The notes: generated by a model not told the origin, from the sequence alone. DNA of 64,000 nt from Marinobacter arenosus (GCF_019264345.1 NZ_JAHVAO010000001.1:744001-808000), one strand, 5' to 3'. Counted from the stretch's first letter, positions 53,149-63,053 are shown. Translations and numbers: made by a program.

Positions 53149-55905
53149 ATGACAACAACACTTAACCCGGGACCGATCACCTTTATTGCCGCCAAGAACG
53201 AGCGCCCGCTCGCCCCGCCTGCCTTATTGGCGCGGGAGAAGTTCAACGATGTCCTGCAGGGACTCGAGGCGGTCAGCCTACTGCTGGTGCACGCACCGGC
53301 CGGCTATGGCAAGACGACAACCATTGCTGACCGCCTGGATGCGCTGGAGGCAAAGGCCGCCTGGTACCGGCTGGAAACCAGCGACAACGATGTGGCCCGA
53401 TTTGGCGGCTATCTGGCCAACGCCCTTGACCGGGCAACGGACGGTGGCTGTACCGAGACACTTGAAACTCTGCAGCGCTCTGGCTACCCGACTCTCGAGG
53501 CGTTGCTGACGGCGCTCCTGGCCGAACTAACCCAGACGGAAACGCCCCTGTTTCTGGTCCTGGACGACTACCACCTGATCAACAACTCAGAAATCCATGA
53601 CGGCCTGCGCTTTTTGCTAAGGCACCTGCCCGGGAGCCTGACGCTGATCCTTATTTCACGCACCCTGCCTCCGGTCGGTGTGGCGCAGCTGCGGATGCAG
53701 GGTCGGATGGTCGAAATCACTAGCCGGGATCTGGCCTTTGGCGCGGATGAAGCCCAGAGCTACCTGGAGAGCCGGTTACCCTTCGAGGTTTCCCGGGAAA
53801 ATATCGAGCGGGCCGTGCGCCGGGTCGAGGGCTGGATTTCGGCTCTTCAACTGCTGGCCGCCTCAGCCGCCACCAGCCTGGAATTCAGCGACTTTGTCGA
53901 TCAGCTCGAACATGGCAACCAGCATGTGTTCGACTATTTTGACGAACTCCTGGGGCACAGCCTCACCGAACAGCAACGCACCTTCCTGTTGCGAACCAGC
54001 ATTCTGGATCGTTTCAATGCCGGCATGGTAATGCGGGTCATGGACGACACAGACGGCCAGTCATTACTCAGCAGCCTGCTGTCCATGGGCCTGTTCATCA
54101 CCCCGGTTGACAACTCCGCCCTGTGGTTCCGATACCACCCGCTGTTCTCGGTTTACCTGCGGCACTTACTGACCTGCACCACCCGGGAAAATCAGCGCGA
54201 GCTGCACCAACGGGCGTCGGACGCCTGGCTGCAGCTTGATCATGCGGAAGAGGCTGCCAAACATGCCATCGCGGCGGAAGATCCGGATCGCATCAATAGA
54301 GTGCTGGGGCTGCACGGTCGCAAGTTCTTCACCGAAGGCCAGTTCACCCTGCTGCAGCGTTGCCTCGACACCCTGCCCCAGGACCAGATTGCCCAGGATC
54401 CGACCCTGACACTGCTGCGCGCCTGGGTCGCCCAGGGCCAGTACAAGTTCGACGAGGTGGAGAACTGGCTGTCGGCGGCGGAATCCCGGCTGCAGACATC
54501 CATGAGTGAGGACACCCAAAAGGCGGTTCATGGTGAATTCAGTGCGATCCGGGCTCAGGTTGCCATGAATTACGGCGATGGCGACCGCGCGCTATCGCTG
54601 GCCCGCGAAGCCATTGAGCAAGAGGCCCGTTACCTGCCGACGTCCCGGGTAGCCGCCGCATCAGTGATTGGCGAGGCGCTGTTCGTGAGGGGTGAGCTGG
54701 ACGAAGCTCTCGCCCGGATGCAAGACACGGAACACCTCGCGCGGGCTCATCAGGCCCACCAGAATGTCCTGTGGGCACTGTGCCAGCAAAGTGAAATCAG
54801 CGTTGCCATGGGCCTGTTACAAAAGGCGTATAACATTCAGGAGCGGGCCTTCCAGTACGCGGAGGACAATCAACTCAACCATCTTCCCATACTGGAATTC
54901 CTGTTCCGAATACGCAGCCAGGTGATGTGGGAATGGCACCACCTGGAAAGTGCCGAGCGCTGTGCCTTGCAGGGCATTGAGATTCTCGAGGCCCAGGGCG
55001 AGCGCTGGTACGTTCAGAGCTACACCTCCCTTGCCAAGGTGGCCCAGGCCAGAGGCCGGCAGACCCTGTGCGCCGACTACATCGGCAAGATCCAGAAAAT
55101 GCTGGCGTCCGGCGATTACCATCTGGACTGGGTCGCCAATGCCCACGCCACCATGCTGTCCTACTGGGATGCGGTGCGGGACCACGATTCCATCCAGCGC
55201 TGGCTCACCATCGCCCCACCATGCGATCCGTTCAACGCCACCAACCATTTTTATCAGTGCAACGGCCGTAATCAGGCCCGAGCCCTGGTCAGCCTGGGAC
55301 GCCTGCAGGAAGCCGAACCTTTGCTCGAATCACTGACGCAGGTGGCCGAACGACTTGGACTGAAAACCGACCTGAACCGGAATTACATTGCCCTCGCCAA
55401 CCTGTACTGGCACCAGGAGCGGCGGGACGATGCCCTTCGGCAGATGAGGGCGGCCCTGCAATTGGCCAGCACCACCGGCGCGGTGGGAAGCTTTCTGCGC
55501 CTGGGTAAGGTGCTGATCGTCATCCTCAAGGCTCTGATCAGCGAAGGGGCGGTCGACGGCATGGAACTGCAGCGGGCGGAGCGGCTCATACAGCTGGCTC
55601 AGCAGCAGCGGGATTTCAGCCGGGCCATCCGGATCTCACTGGACGAGGCCATCATCCAGGACATCATAGACCGCCCGGACGTTCCCGAACTGATCCGGAC
55701 CTCACCGCTCACACGCCGCGAGTGGCAGATCCTGAGCCTGATTCATGCGGGGCTCTCCAACGACCAGATTGCCGAACACCTGAAAGTAGCCTCGACTACC
55801 GTCAAGACCCACATTCGAAGCCTTTACCAGAAACAGAACATCAGCCACCGTTCCGAGGCCATTGAACTGGCCAAGGATCTGTTGAGCAAGATTCAGGGCG
55901 AATAA
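53149..55905 (+). CDS. MalT/AlkS-type LuxR-family regulator (LAL)
   Basis: A 918-residue ATP-binding activator of the large LuxR type. Residues 35-300 are a STAND NTPase with Walker A APAGYGKTTT (Lys55) and LVLDDYHLINN. A helical, TPR-like sensor region runs to about residue 840, and a LuxR helix-turn-helix ends the protein (LTRREWQILSLIHAGLSNDQ, VASTTVKTHIRSLY). MalT and the alkane regulator AlkS share this layout. No maltose genes are present, so the inducer is unknown; the divergent FadL-type operon makes a hydrophobic or envelope-related signal conceivable. The last 13 bases overlap the convergent DUF2238 gene. Confidence 0.93.
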   Translation: MTTTLNPGPITFIAAKNERPLAPPALLAREKFNDVLQGLEAVSLLLVHAPAGYGKTTTIADRLDALEAKAAWYRLETSDNDVARFGGYLANALDRATDGGCTETLETLQRSGYPTLEALLTALLAELTQTETPLFLVLDDYHLINNSEIHDGLRFLLRHLPGSLTLILISRTLPPVGVAQLRMQGRMVEITSRDLAFGADEAQSYLESRLPFEVSRENIERAVRRVEGWISALQLLAASAATSLEFSDFVDQLEHGNQHVFDYFDELLGHSLTEQQRTFLLRTSILDRFNAGMVMRVMDDTDGQSLLSSLLSMGLFITPVDNSALWFRYHPLFSVYLRHLLTCTTRENQRELHQRASDAWLQLDHAEEAAKHAIAAEDPDRINRVLGLHGRKFFTEGQFTLLQRCLDTLPQDQIAQDPTLTLLRAWVAQGQYKFDEVENWLSAAESRLQTSMSEDTQKAVHGEFSAIRAQVAMNYGDGDRALSLAREAIEQEARYLPTSRVAAASVIGEALFVRGELDEALARMQDTEHLARAHQAHQNVLWALCQQSEISVAMGLLQKAYNIQERAFQYAEDNQLNHLPILEFLFRIRSQVMWEWHHLESAERCALQGIEILEAQGERWYVQSYTSLAKVAQARGRQTLCADYIGKIQKMLASGDYHLDWVANAHATMLSYWDAVRDHDSIQRWLTIAPPCDPFNATNHFYQCNGRNQARALVSLGRLQEAEPLLESLTQVAERLGLKTDLNRNYIALANLYWHQERRDDALRQMRAALQLASTTGAVGSFLRLGKVLIVILKALISEGAVDGMELQRAERLIQLAQQQRDFSRAIRISLDEAIIQDIIDRPDVPELIRTSPLTRREWQILSLIHAGLSNDQIAEHLKVASTTVKTHIRSLYQKQNISHRSEAIELAKDLLSKIQGE

Positions 55906-56534
55906 CCTGCGGACCGGTCGAGCGACCGGATCTGCCGGTCCTGCAGGCGGCCAAGCAGGATCAGCGCGAGGATGGCGCCGGACAACGCCCAGGCCATATC
56001 CGACTGGGTGTCCCAAACGTAGCCCTGAGTACCCAGGAAGGATTCCGCCGCCTCTTCGCTCGCCAAGGCGACCCACCACTCGATCAGTTCATAGAATGCG
56101 CTGAACGCCAGGCAAAAGCTGACGATAAAAAACGAGCGCCAGCCTGGCCTGGCGAACACCCCCAGCCGGATAACCACTTCCCGGGCGATCAGGGCCGGAA
56201 CGAAGCCCTGGGCGAAATGCCCCAGCTTGTCGTAGTTGTTTCGTTCCCACCCAAACCAGTCACCCAACCAATCAAACAGGGGCACCTCGGCGTAGGTGTA
56301 ATGCCCGCCCACCATGAGGATGACCGCGTGGATAAGGATCAACCAGTAGAGCATGGGCGTGAGCGGAAAACGAACCACACACCATGCCACCAGGACCAGA
56401 CCGATCACCGCAGGCAACACCTCCAGGACCCAGGTGGCCCGATCCTTGGGACCGATCCCGGACCAGATCAGCACTGCCAGAAAAACCATTGTCCAGACCA
56501 AGGCGGGTAGCGGAAATCGCGCCATCACAGTCAT
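55893..56534 (-). CDS. DUF2238 family integral membrane protein
   Basis: A 213-residue protein with about six membrane segments. The DUF2238 (YjdF-like) signature is seen in YWLILIHAVILMVGGHYTY, RNNYDKLGHFAQGFVPALI, and AFYELIEWWVAL with conserved acidic residues, plus YVWDTQSDMAWALSGAI. Family function is unknown. A second ATG lies three codons inside. It probably precedes or follows no partner on the same strand other than the amidohydrolase, which ends 55 bases upstream. Confidence 0.86.
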   Translation of the reverse strand: MTVMARFPLPALVWTMVFLAVLIWSGIGPKDRATWVLEVLPAVIGLVLVAWCVVRFPLTPMLYWLILIHAVILMVGGHYTYAEVPLFDWLGDWFGWERNNYDKLGHFAQGFVPALIAREVVIRLGVFARPGWRSFFIVSFCLAFSAFYELIEWWVALASEEAAESFLGTQGYVWDTQSDMAWALSGAILALILLGRLQDRQIRSLDRSAGYSP

Positions 56535-56589
56535 CCTGCTGCTCTATCGATTGGTGTGGTGGTACAGAGTAGAGCCATCTTTGCCGTCA

Positions 56590-58335
56590 TCAGCTCGTGG
56601 TAGCGGGCAGAAACCGACCGAAGCCCAATTCCTTGCCGAGAGCCGGTTCGATGACTTCATCCGTAACCGCGGGGCGACCGTTGATCAGGACATGTTTCAC
56701 GCATCCCGGAACCCGGTTAACCATCCGTTCGAGGCCAAAGCTTTCCATATCGGCCCAAGTGACCTGCTCCAGATCCTGGTTCAATCCCTCGGGATCCAGG
56801 ATAGTGACATCGGCCCGGTCACCCTCCCGGATGTGGCCGGCGTCAATGCCCAGCCAGTCGGCCTGTTCCCCGGTCAATCGGTGGACGGCGCGCTCAAGGG
56901 ACATCACCGGCTGACCCCGGCTATGGCTGTCCTGAATCAGCTTCAGGAAACGAAGAGGCAGGTTGTAGAACGCCATGTTGCGAATGTGTGCGCCAGCGTC
57001 GGAGAACGTAATCAGGGCGTTGGGATTCTTCACCATCTGCTGAAGCCGGTCCTCGCGGTGATTGCCGACCACTGTAAACCACCGCAGCGCCCGACCGTGA
57101 GCCACAACCATATCCAGAAAGAAATCGACCACGTGGATGCCACGTTCATCGGCCAGTTCGGCGAAGTTCCGCCCGACCAATGAGGCGTCCGGGCAGCCCA
57201 ACACAATGGCATCGCCAAAGTCTCTCTGCCAGACCCGCGGCGACAGCTTCTCCTTGTAGAACTTGCGAAAGGTTCGCCGGTACTCTTCGTCTTTCAGCAG
57301 TTCATTGCGTTCGAGCTGGTCGCGAACATCCAGTGCCATTTCTCCGGCCCCGAATTCTTCAAACAGGACGATGTCCATGCCGTCGGCATAAATGGCAAAG
57401 GGCGTTGGCAGAAGCTGCCAGCGGAAATTACCCCGGAAGGCGTTGGCAAGCCAGCCCACGACATTGGCCATGGGCCGGACCGTGGGGTTACCCTTCAGAT
57501 CGATCATGGCGATCAAGGTGGTTTTCAGTGGCTTCCGGAACCAGCCTAGGGTTTCCCGAAGGTATTGGGTGACCTGGAGCGGATTGGCGGCATTGGGAGC
57601 CCCCTGGTGCACCCGCCCGTAGCGCCGCAGAAGCCGGTTCAGGCGACTGACCTCCCGCCAGCGCGCATAGGTGCTTGGCAGACTCTTGGACCACTCCCGG
57701 TCACCGTCGACCTTGTCCCATTTCAGGCACATGGTCGACAACCCCAGGAAGCCCACCTGCAAGGCCTCTTCCAGCAACTGTTCCATGCGCCCCAGCTCCT
57801 CCGGTGTCGGCTTGACGCGCCGATCGGTCGCGCGATGAAGCCCCATCACACCAACACGCAGATCGCTGTGCCCCAGAAAGCTGATCACGTTGGGTCCCAG
57901 CGGGTGGTCGCGAAGAAAACTCAGCCAACCGGAAGGCGTCCGCCAGCTTTTGTGCTGTTGCAGAATGGGCAGTACCTTCTCCCTCGGCACCGTCTCCACG
58001 CGGGTAAAAATATCCGAGGCATCCTCGGCCTCCGAACAGACCATGCTCAGGGAACAGCTACCGATCAATACCGTGGTGACCCCATGACGCACGGATTCGG
58101 ACAACGAGGGGGCAACAATCAGCTCCGCATCGTAGTGGGTGTGAGTATCCAGGAATCCGGGCGTGACCCAGCATCCCTCGGCATTGATCACGCGGTCCGA
58201 GAGACTGGTGTCCGGTTCGGAATTGAACACCCGCTCGATACGTCCATCGCGAATGGCCACATGTGCAATGCGGGATGGACCACCGGTGCCGTCAAAATAA
58301 CGGCCCCCGATGATAAGCGTGTCATACCGGTTCAT
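56590..58335 (-). CDS. N-acyl-D-amino-acid deacylase family amidohydrolase
   Basis: Metal-dependent amidohydrolase of 581 residues, in the D-aminoacylase/dihydroorotase-like superfamily. It shows the N-terminal composite domain (YDTLIIGGRYFDGTGGP), the metal motif GFLDTHTHYDAE, the FLGHSDLRVGVMG block, VGNHREDRLQQMV, and the catalytic Asp in ALITFSDAGAHIRNM. The C-terminal amidohydrolase small domain (IREGDRADVTILDPE) is complete. True D-aminoacylases are about 480-500 residues, so the substrate may differ. The next gene upstream (efflux fusion protein) ends 87 bases away. Confidence 0.88.
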   Translation of the reverse strand: MNRYDTLIIGGRYFDGTGGPSRIAHVAIRDGRIERVFNSEPDTSLSDRVINAEGCWVTPGFLDTHTHYDAELIVAPSLSESVRHGVTTVLIGSCSLSMVCSEAEDASDIFTRVETVPREKVLPILQQHKSWRTPSGWLSFLRDHPLGPNVISFLGHSDLRVGVMGLHRATDRRVKPTPEELGRMEQLLEEALQVGFLGLSTMCLKWDKVDGDREWSKSLPSTYARWREVSRLNRLLRRYGRVHQGAPNAANPLQVTQYLRETLGWFRKPLKTTLIAMIDLKGNPTVRPMANVVGWLANAFRGNFRWQLLPTPFAIYADGMDIVLFEEFGAGEMALDVRDQLERNELLKDEEYRRTFRKFYKEKLSPRVWQRDFGDAIVLGCPDASLVGRNFAELADERGIHVVDFFLDMVVAHGRALRWFTVVGNHREDRLQQMVKNPNALITFSDAGAHIRNMAFYNLPLRFLKLIQDSHSRGQPVMSLERAVHRLTGEQADWLGIDAGHIREGDRADVTILDPEGLNQDLEQVTWADMESFGLERMVNRVPGCVKHVLINGRPAVTDEVIEPALGKELGFGRFLPATTS

Positions 58336-58422
58336 GCAGGCTCACTCCTGTCAGGTTTTTCTTGTTCGGAAACAGTCTAGCCAGACCGGGCCGACATTTC
58401 CCTGTTTTACCGCCGGGAACCA

Positions 58423-59628
58423 CTACCGGCCCCGGATTCGCCCCCCATCTTCCAGTTGCCGGTCCGGGTGGCGAACGACTCCATCTCCCTCGCTCAAACC
58501 ACTCCGAACGACAGTGTAGAGACCGTTGCTGCGGCCGGTGACAACCGGGGTCAGTCTGGCCCTGTCCTCCACGGCCCGAAATACGTGATGGGTTCCCTCG
58601 TGCTCGAAAATGGCTGATGCGGGAATGCGCAGGACGTCATCGGCCTCCCACAGCACAAAGGTAGCGTCCACCCGATACCCGTCACCCAGCATTTTCCACT
58701 CATCCACCGGACTCACAATGTCCGCCACCACCTGCACCCTCTGCTCGTCAACGCCGAGGGCGGAAATGTCCTCAAATCCAACCGGCTCAACCCGTCTCAC
58801 CGAAGCCTCGAGCATCTGGCCGCCCCAGCCGGTCAATCGGGCCCTGACCCCGGGAGTCAGTTTGACCGCGTCGAAACTCAAAACCTCCACCACCACTTCC
58901 AGTGCCCCTGGATCTCCAACTTCCAGGATTGGCTCGCCTGCCTGTATCACGCCTTCACTTTTCCTGACGATCCCCAGAATGGCGCCGTTTACCGGCGATC
59001 GGACCTCAACCCGCTCAACAGCCCCGTTGCCGCTCGTCCGGGCCGCGGACACCTCCAGCCGTGTCCGGGCCGCGCTCAGTTCGTGGGCCATCACCTCTTC
59101 ATCAAACCGGGCGGACCGAAGAATTGCCTGGGCACGCTCGTCTGCCGCTTCGGCCTGCTCCAGCCGATCCTCAGAGACAAAATGCTTGCCGCTCAGGGCC
59201 TGGAGCCTCGTCAGTTCGCTCGCAGCAAAGATTGCTTCGGCCTCGGCCGCCGCCACTTTCTGTCGGGCGGAATTGAGCGCAGACCGAGCCGCCCCGACCC
59301 GGGCCTCGGCCTCTGCCCTGCTGCGGGCATCGAGCACACTGGCCGGCATCGGATCCACCTCGGTCAGCAGTTGGCCCGGCGCTACCGTATCCCCCACCTC
59401 CAGCGATACCCGGTGCAGGTAGCCAGCCACAGGAGACGAAACCAGGTAGCGGTCCTTCACCCGGGTTTTGCCCTCCTCGGTGATCGACACTTCCATTGCC
59501 CCCCGTGCCGCTGGCACCAGATCAACCCAGACCGGATCCGGGCGCAGGGTAAAGTACAGGGCCGCCAAAACCAGGAGGGCGAACAGCACCCAGAACAGCC
59601 ACTTGCCGGCAGAACGCTTGTCTGTCAT
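58423..59628 (-). CDS. HlyD/RND-type periplasmic adaptor (membrane fusion) protein
   Basis: Adaptor of 401 residues linking an inner-membrane transporter to an outer-membrane pore. One N-terminal membrane segment (about 10-27), a lipoyl-like half (VSSPVAGYLHRVSLEVGDTV), a long coiled-coil hairpin (ARSRAEAEARVGAARSALN, EDRLEQAEAADERAQAI) and a second lipoyl half (VRSPVNGAILGIVRKSEGVI) are visible, then beta-barrel domains. The ATG at 59628 overlaps the permease stop by one base. Together with the following two genes it forms an ABC export system; an outer-membrane TolC-like protein is not in the window. Confidence 0.9.
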   Translation of the reverse strand: MTDKRSAGKWLFWVLFALLVLAALYFTLRPDPVWVDLVPAARGAMEVSITEEGKTRVKDRYLVSSPVAGYLHRVSLEVGDTVAPGQLLTEVDPMPASVLDARSRAEAEARVGAARSALNSARQKVAAAEAEAIFAASELTRLQALSGKHFVSEDRLEQAEAADERAQAILRSARFDEEVMAHELSAARTRLEVSAARTSGNGAVERVEVRSPVNGAILGIVRKSEGVIQAGEPILEVGDPGALEVVVEVLSFDAVKLTPGVRARLTGWGGQMLEASVRRVEPVGFEDISALGVDEQRVQVVADIVSPVDEWKMLGDGYRVDATFVLWEADDVLRIPASAIFEHEGTHHVFRAVEDRARLTPVVTGRSNGLYTVVRSGLSEGDGVVRHPDRQLEDGGRIRGR

Positions 59629-61994
59629 CACTCCCTCGTTTTCAGCACAGCCACCAGATCCAGATTCTTGAGCCGCCACCAGGCCACCGCGCCCGATACC
59701 AGCGCCGACCCCAACACCACCGTCGCTGACAGCGCCAGGGTCTGGGACGTGATCGTCAACGGCACCCTGTAGAGTTCGGTCTGCAAAGCGGTAATCAGCA
59801 GAAAGGCCAGCCCTTGCCCAATCAGCCAGCCAACGACAATGCCCGAGACCAGAAGCAGGGCCATTTCACCAAACAGAATGTGGGCAATCTCGTTATGGGT
59901 GTACCCCAATACCCGAAGACTAGCCAATTCCCGACCTTTTTCCGCCAGCGATATGCGAATCGTGTTGTAGATCACGCCGAACGCAATGATTGCGCCCAGC
60001 AGGCTGTTGAAAAACGTAAAGGTGAGAAAGGTTTGCGCCATTGTCTCGTAAAAACTGTCGAGCATGGCCTGCCGGATGCTTATACCGAGCACGCCGGGCG
60101 TTTCCCGGAGTTGCCGATACACGGTATCTTCAAGAGCAGGATCCACATTCAACAGGGCCTGGTTGATCAGTGGCCCCTCCCCCAATACCCGATTCAGGGC
60201 ATCCAGCCTCATGTAAGCGCCCACCCCGAGGAACTCGCTGGTGGTTCCGGCCACCGGCACGGACAGGGTTCGGCGGTCGCCTTCGAGAATCTCAACCGTG
60301 AGGTTCTCGCCTGCCGACACTCCGAGCTCGCTGGCAAGAAAGTCGGTCAGAAGAAGGCCGTCGGCGGGCAGGCTCACCGTTTCCAGATCCTTGTCCACGA
60401 CAAACTGAAGCGCGGCGTCCCCGGGGATGCCGGTCAAGGCACTGCGCCACTCCCGGTGCCCGTTGACCAACCTTGCGGCGACCGAGCGACGCCCTTCGAC
60501 AAAACGGACCCCTGGCTGGCGCTGCAGTCCGAAAAGCACCGCGGCATTGGCAGGGTCGATCAGGGTGGCCGTCAGGTCCTGCTGCTGCACCCGGGCAAAC
60601 TCGGTTTGCACCATGAGCGACACCGCGTCGAACTGGAAATTGCCCACCATGATGATTGCGGTAGACATGGCAACGCCGATCATTGACAGAAACGACCGCA
60701 ACGGCCGACGGGTCGTCTGGCGCACAATCATTCGGGAAGGTTGGGAAAAATGGATTCCGGACAGCCACTTTTCGGCCCGAGTGATCCGGAATTTCGCCGG
60801 CCCTTCCGGTCGCATGGCTTCCGCTGGCGCCATCGAGGCCGCCGAACGGATGGCACGCCAGCCACCCAGCCAGGCGACCGCAACGGTGATCATGGTCAGC
60901 AACACAAGCCAGCCCGGATCGAGCCGGAACAATAGCCCCGGAAACCGGTAATAATCCATGTACAGCTCGCCCAGGCCCCGCCCCAGCCAGACCCCAAAGC
61001 CAATACCGAGGACAAGGCCCATGGCGGCTATGGTCAACACGAGCTGACTGTAATGCCAGGCTATCTGGCGGTTGTCGTAACCGAAGGCTTTCAGCACCGC
61101 AATGATGTCTCTCTGGGTGCTCACCAGTCGACTTATGACGACGTTGAGAAGAAACATGGCAACGCTCATGAAGATCAGGGGGAAGACCGTCGCCATGATC
61201 TTGAGCTGGTCCAGTTCATCACTGAGAAAGCGGTGTGAGAACTGGTCTTCCCGGGCGAAGGCGCCGGTGGCTCCGTACCGGTCCAGCAACCGGTCAAGGC
61301 CGTCAATCACCGAGGCAACGGGATAACCGGGCTCGGTCCGAACCACCACGCTATTGAACGCCCCCCGCATGTCCATGGCCGCAGCCAGTGAGTCCGAGCT
61401 CAACCAGAGCACGCCATAGCGTTCAAAGTCCGGGAGCATGCCACCCGGTGGAATGACGTAGATGAATTCAGGCGATTCAACGATGCCGGTCAGCGTCAGC
61501 GTCTGCTGGCGCCCGTTGATAATGGCTGAGAACCGGTCACCGGGCTGAAGCGCATGAGCGTCGGCAAATGAACCGACAGCAGCGACCTCGTCGGGCCTGC
61601 CGGAGGCCGGCAACCGGCCCTCGCGCAGGAACAGCCGATTGACCTCGGGCTGGCCCTGATCGGGCAGAGACAACACCCGTGCCGAAACCGGGTCGGTGAA
61701 TCCAGGAATTTCAAGTTTCGCTGCGCCCTCCACCCGACCGGTCAGCCGGCTGACACCGGGGATCTCAGCCGCCTGTTGCAGCACATGCTTTGGCGCCCGC
61801 TTTACCGTCGCAAACACCTCGGCAAACTGGTACTGCTCGTAGTACTGGCCGCGGGTGGCGGAGAGCGAGGAATAGGCCACCAGCGACATCACGCACACGG
61901 CAACCCCGCCCGCAATGACCAGGGCGATGGCCAAGACCTGCCCCTTCATTTGCCAAAGCTCTCGCCGTACCTTGGTTGTCAGTGCGGAAGCCAT
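59628..61994 (-). CDS. FtsX-like ABC transporter permease
   Basis: Inner-membrane permease of 788 residues, with an N-terminal membrane segment (VLAIALVIAGGVAVCVMSLVA), a large periplasmic domain, three segments in the middle, a second periplasmic domain, and a final block of three (FFNSLLGAIIAFGVIYNTI, ALLLVSGIVVGWLIGQGL, TLALSATVVLGSALVSG). Two FtsX domains in one chain distinguish it from short MacB-type permeases. It lies between the ATPase and adaptor genes with overlaps or gaps of a few bases. The exported substrate is unknown. Confidence 0.92.
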   Translation of the reverse strand: MASALTTKVRRELWQMKGQVLAIALVIAGGVAVCVMSLVAYSSLSATRGQYYEQYQFAEVFATVKRAPKHVLQQAAEIPGVSRLTGRVEGAAKLEIPGFTDPVSARVLSLPDQGQPEVNRLFLREGRLPASGRPDEVAAVGSFADAHALQPGDRFSAIINGRQQTLTLTGIVESPEFIYVIPPGGMLPDFERYGVLWLSSDSLAAAMDMRGAFNSVVVRTEPGYPVASVIDGLDRLLDRYGATGAFAREDQFSHRFLSDELDQLKIMATVFPLIFMSVAMFLLNVVISRLVSTQRDIIAVLKAFGYDNRQIAWHYSQLVLTIAAMGLVLGIGFGVWLGRGLGELYMDYYRFPGLLFRLDPGWLVLLTMITVAVAWLGGWRAIRSAASMAPAEAMRPEGPAKFRITRAEKWLSGIHFSQPSRMIVRQTTRRPLRSFLSMIGVAMSTAIIMVGNFQFDAVSLMVQTEFARVQQQDLTATLIDPANAAVLFGLQRQPGVRFVEGRRSVAARLVNGHREWRSALTGIPGDAALQFVVDKDLETVSLPADGLLLTDFLASELGVSAGENLTVEILEGDRRTLSVPVAGTTSEFLGVGAYMRLDALNRVLGEGPLINQALLNVDPALEDTVYRQLRETPGVLGISIRQAMLDSFYETMAQTFLTFTFFNSLLGAIIAFGVIYNTIRISLAEKGRELASLRVLGYTHNEIAHILFGEMALLLVSGIVVGWLIGQGLAFLLITALQTELYRVPLTITSQTLALSATVVLGSALVSGAVAWWRLKNLDLVAVLKTRE

Positions 61995-61998
61995 CGCC

Positions 61999-62709
61999 CT
62001 ACCAGCTCAGGGTGTGGGGTGACTGACGCTCACTGTTACGCCGTTCGCCACTGATGTTGCCATCGGACAGGGTGATCACCCGATCCGCCATGCCGGCAAT
62101 TGACGCGTTGTGGGTGATGATAACGGTGGTGGTTCCGGTTTCCCGGTTAGCGCTTTCCAGGGCCTCGAGGACCAGGATGCCCGTCTGGGAATCCAGTGCG
62201 CCGGTTGGCTCATCACACAGCAGTACGTCGGGGCGCTTGGCGACGGCGCGGGCGATGGCTACCCGTTGCTGCTCGCCGCCAGACAACTGGGCGGGAAAGT
62301 GGTGCATTCGATTCCGCAGGCCAACCAGATCCAGGGCATCCTCGGGTGCCATCGGCCGTGTCGCGATTTCAGTGACGACGGCAACGTTCTCCAGAGCGGT
62401 AAGACTGGGAATCAGGTTGTAGAACTGAAAAACGAAACCCACGTGGTCGCGCCGATAGTGGGTCAGCTCCCGATCACCCGCGTTGCTCAGCTCCGCATCC
62501 CGGTAGCGGACTTCGCCGGACGTTGGCACATCCAGGCCACCGAGGATGTTGAGCAGCGTGGATTTACCGGATCCCGACGCCCCCAGCATGACCACCAGTT
62601 CCCCGGCGTAAAGGTCCAGGTCAACGCCTCTCAAGGCGCGGACCTGAACTTCCCCTTGATCATAGGATTTGGTCAGTCCGCGGGTATGGAAAACAGGTTT
62701 TGGGTCCAT
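61999..62709 (-). CDS. ABC transporter ATP-binding protein, LolD/MacB type
   Basis: ATPase of 236 residues with Walker [14 protein letters not shown]-loop [18 protein letters not shown], signature [15 protein letters not shown], Walker [13 protein letters not shown] and switch His in IITHN. It belongs to the group serving FtsX-type permeases. The ATG at 62709 has a GGAAGG site upstream; a GTG at 62736 would extend into the stop of the DksA-like gene. Four bases separate it from the permease. Confidence 0.93.
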   Translation of the reverse strand: MDPKPVFHTRGLTKSYDQGEVQVRALRGVDLDLYAGELVVMLGASGSGKSTLLNILGGLDVPTSGEVRYRDAELSNAGDRELTHYRRDHVGFVFQFYNLIPSLTALENVAVVTEIATRPMAPEDALDLVGLRNRMHHFPAQLSGGEQQRVAIARAVAKRPDVLLCDEPTGALDSQTGILVLEALESANRETGTTTVIITHNASIAGMADRVITLSDGNISGERRNSERQSPHTLSW

Positions 62710-62732
62710 CAGCGCCTTCCCGGTGTCCGATG

Positions 62733-63053
62733 TCACTCACCGGCGCAGTCAACACACAGGGTGGTATAGGGCAGGACCTGTAAACGGCGGGGATCGATTG
62801 GCTCCCCACAGGATTCGCACTCATCTCCCAGCCCATTCTCGATGCGCTCCAGCGCCCGTTCGATCTGGGCCAGTTCCTCGCGGGTCTCGACCTCAAGCGA
62901 ATCAACGACCTCATCATTCTGGGTCTGACTTGCCTGCTCCTCAAAATCCTTGTCCAGGGCTCCGCCTTCCCGGTGCTGGTGAGCTTCAAAACGGGACAAG
63001 CGGACCTTCAGGTCTGCCCGCAGGGTTTCAAGTTCTGCTTTCCGATTAGTCAT
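62733..63053 (-). CDS. TraR/DksA-family zinc-finger protein
   Basis: A 106-residue protein with the C4 zinc site of DksA ([13 protein letters not shown] and LCVDCAGE) after a coiled coil ([39 protein letters not shown]). True DksA binds RNA polymerase with ppGpp and has two Asp at the coiled-coil tip; here the tip is [11 protein letters not shown], so activity is uncertain. It is shorter than DksA (151). It is first on the reverse strand before the ABC operon, 23 bases away, so it may be co-transcribed. The ATG at 63053 is preferred to one at 63086. Confidence 0.85.
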   Translation of the reverse strand: MTNRKAELETLRADLKVRLSRFEAHQHREGGALDKDFEEQASQTQNDEVVDSLEVETREELAQIERALERIENGLGDECESCGEPIDPRRLQVLPYTTLCVDCAGE

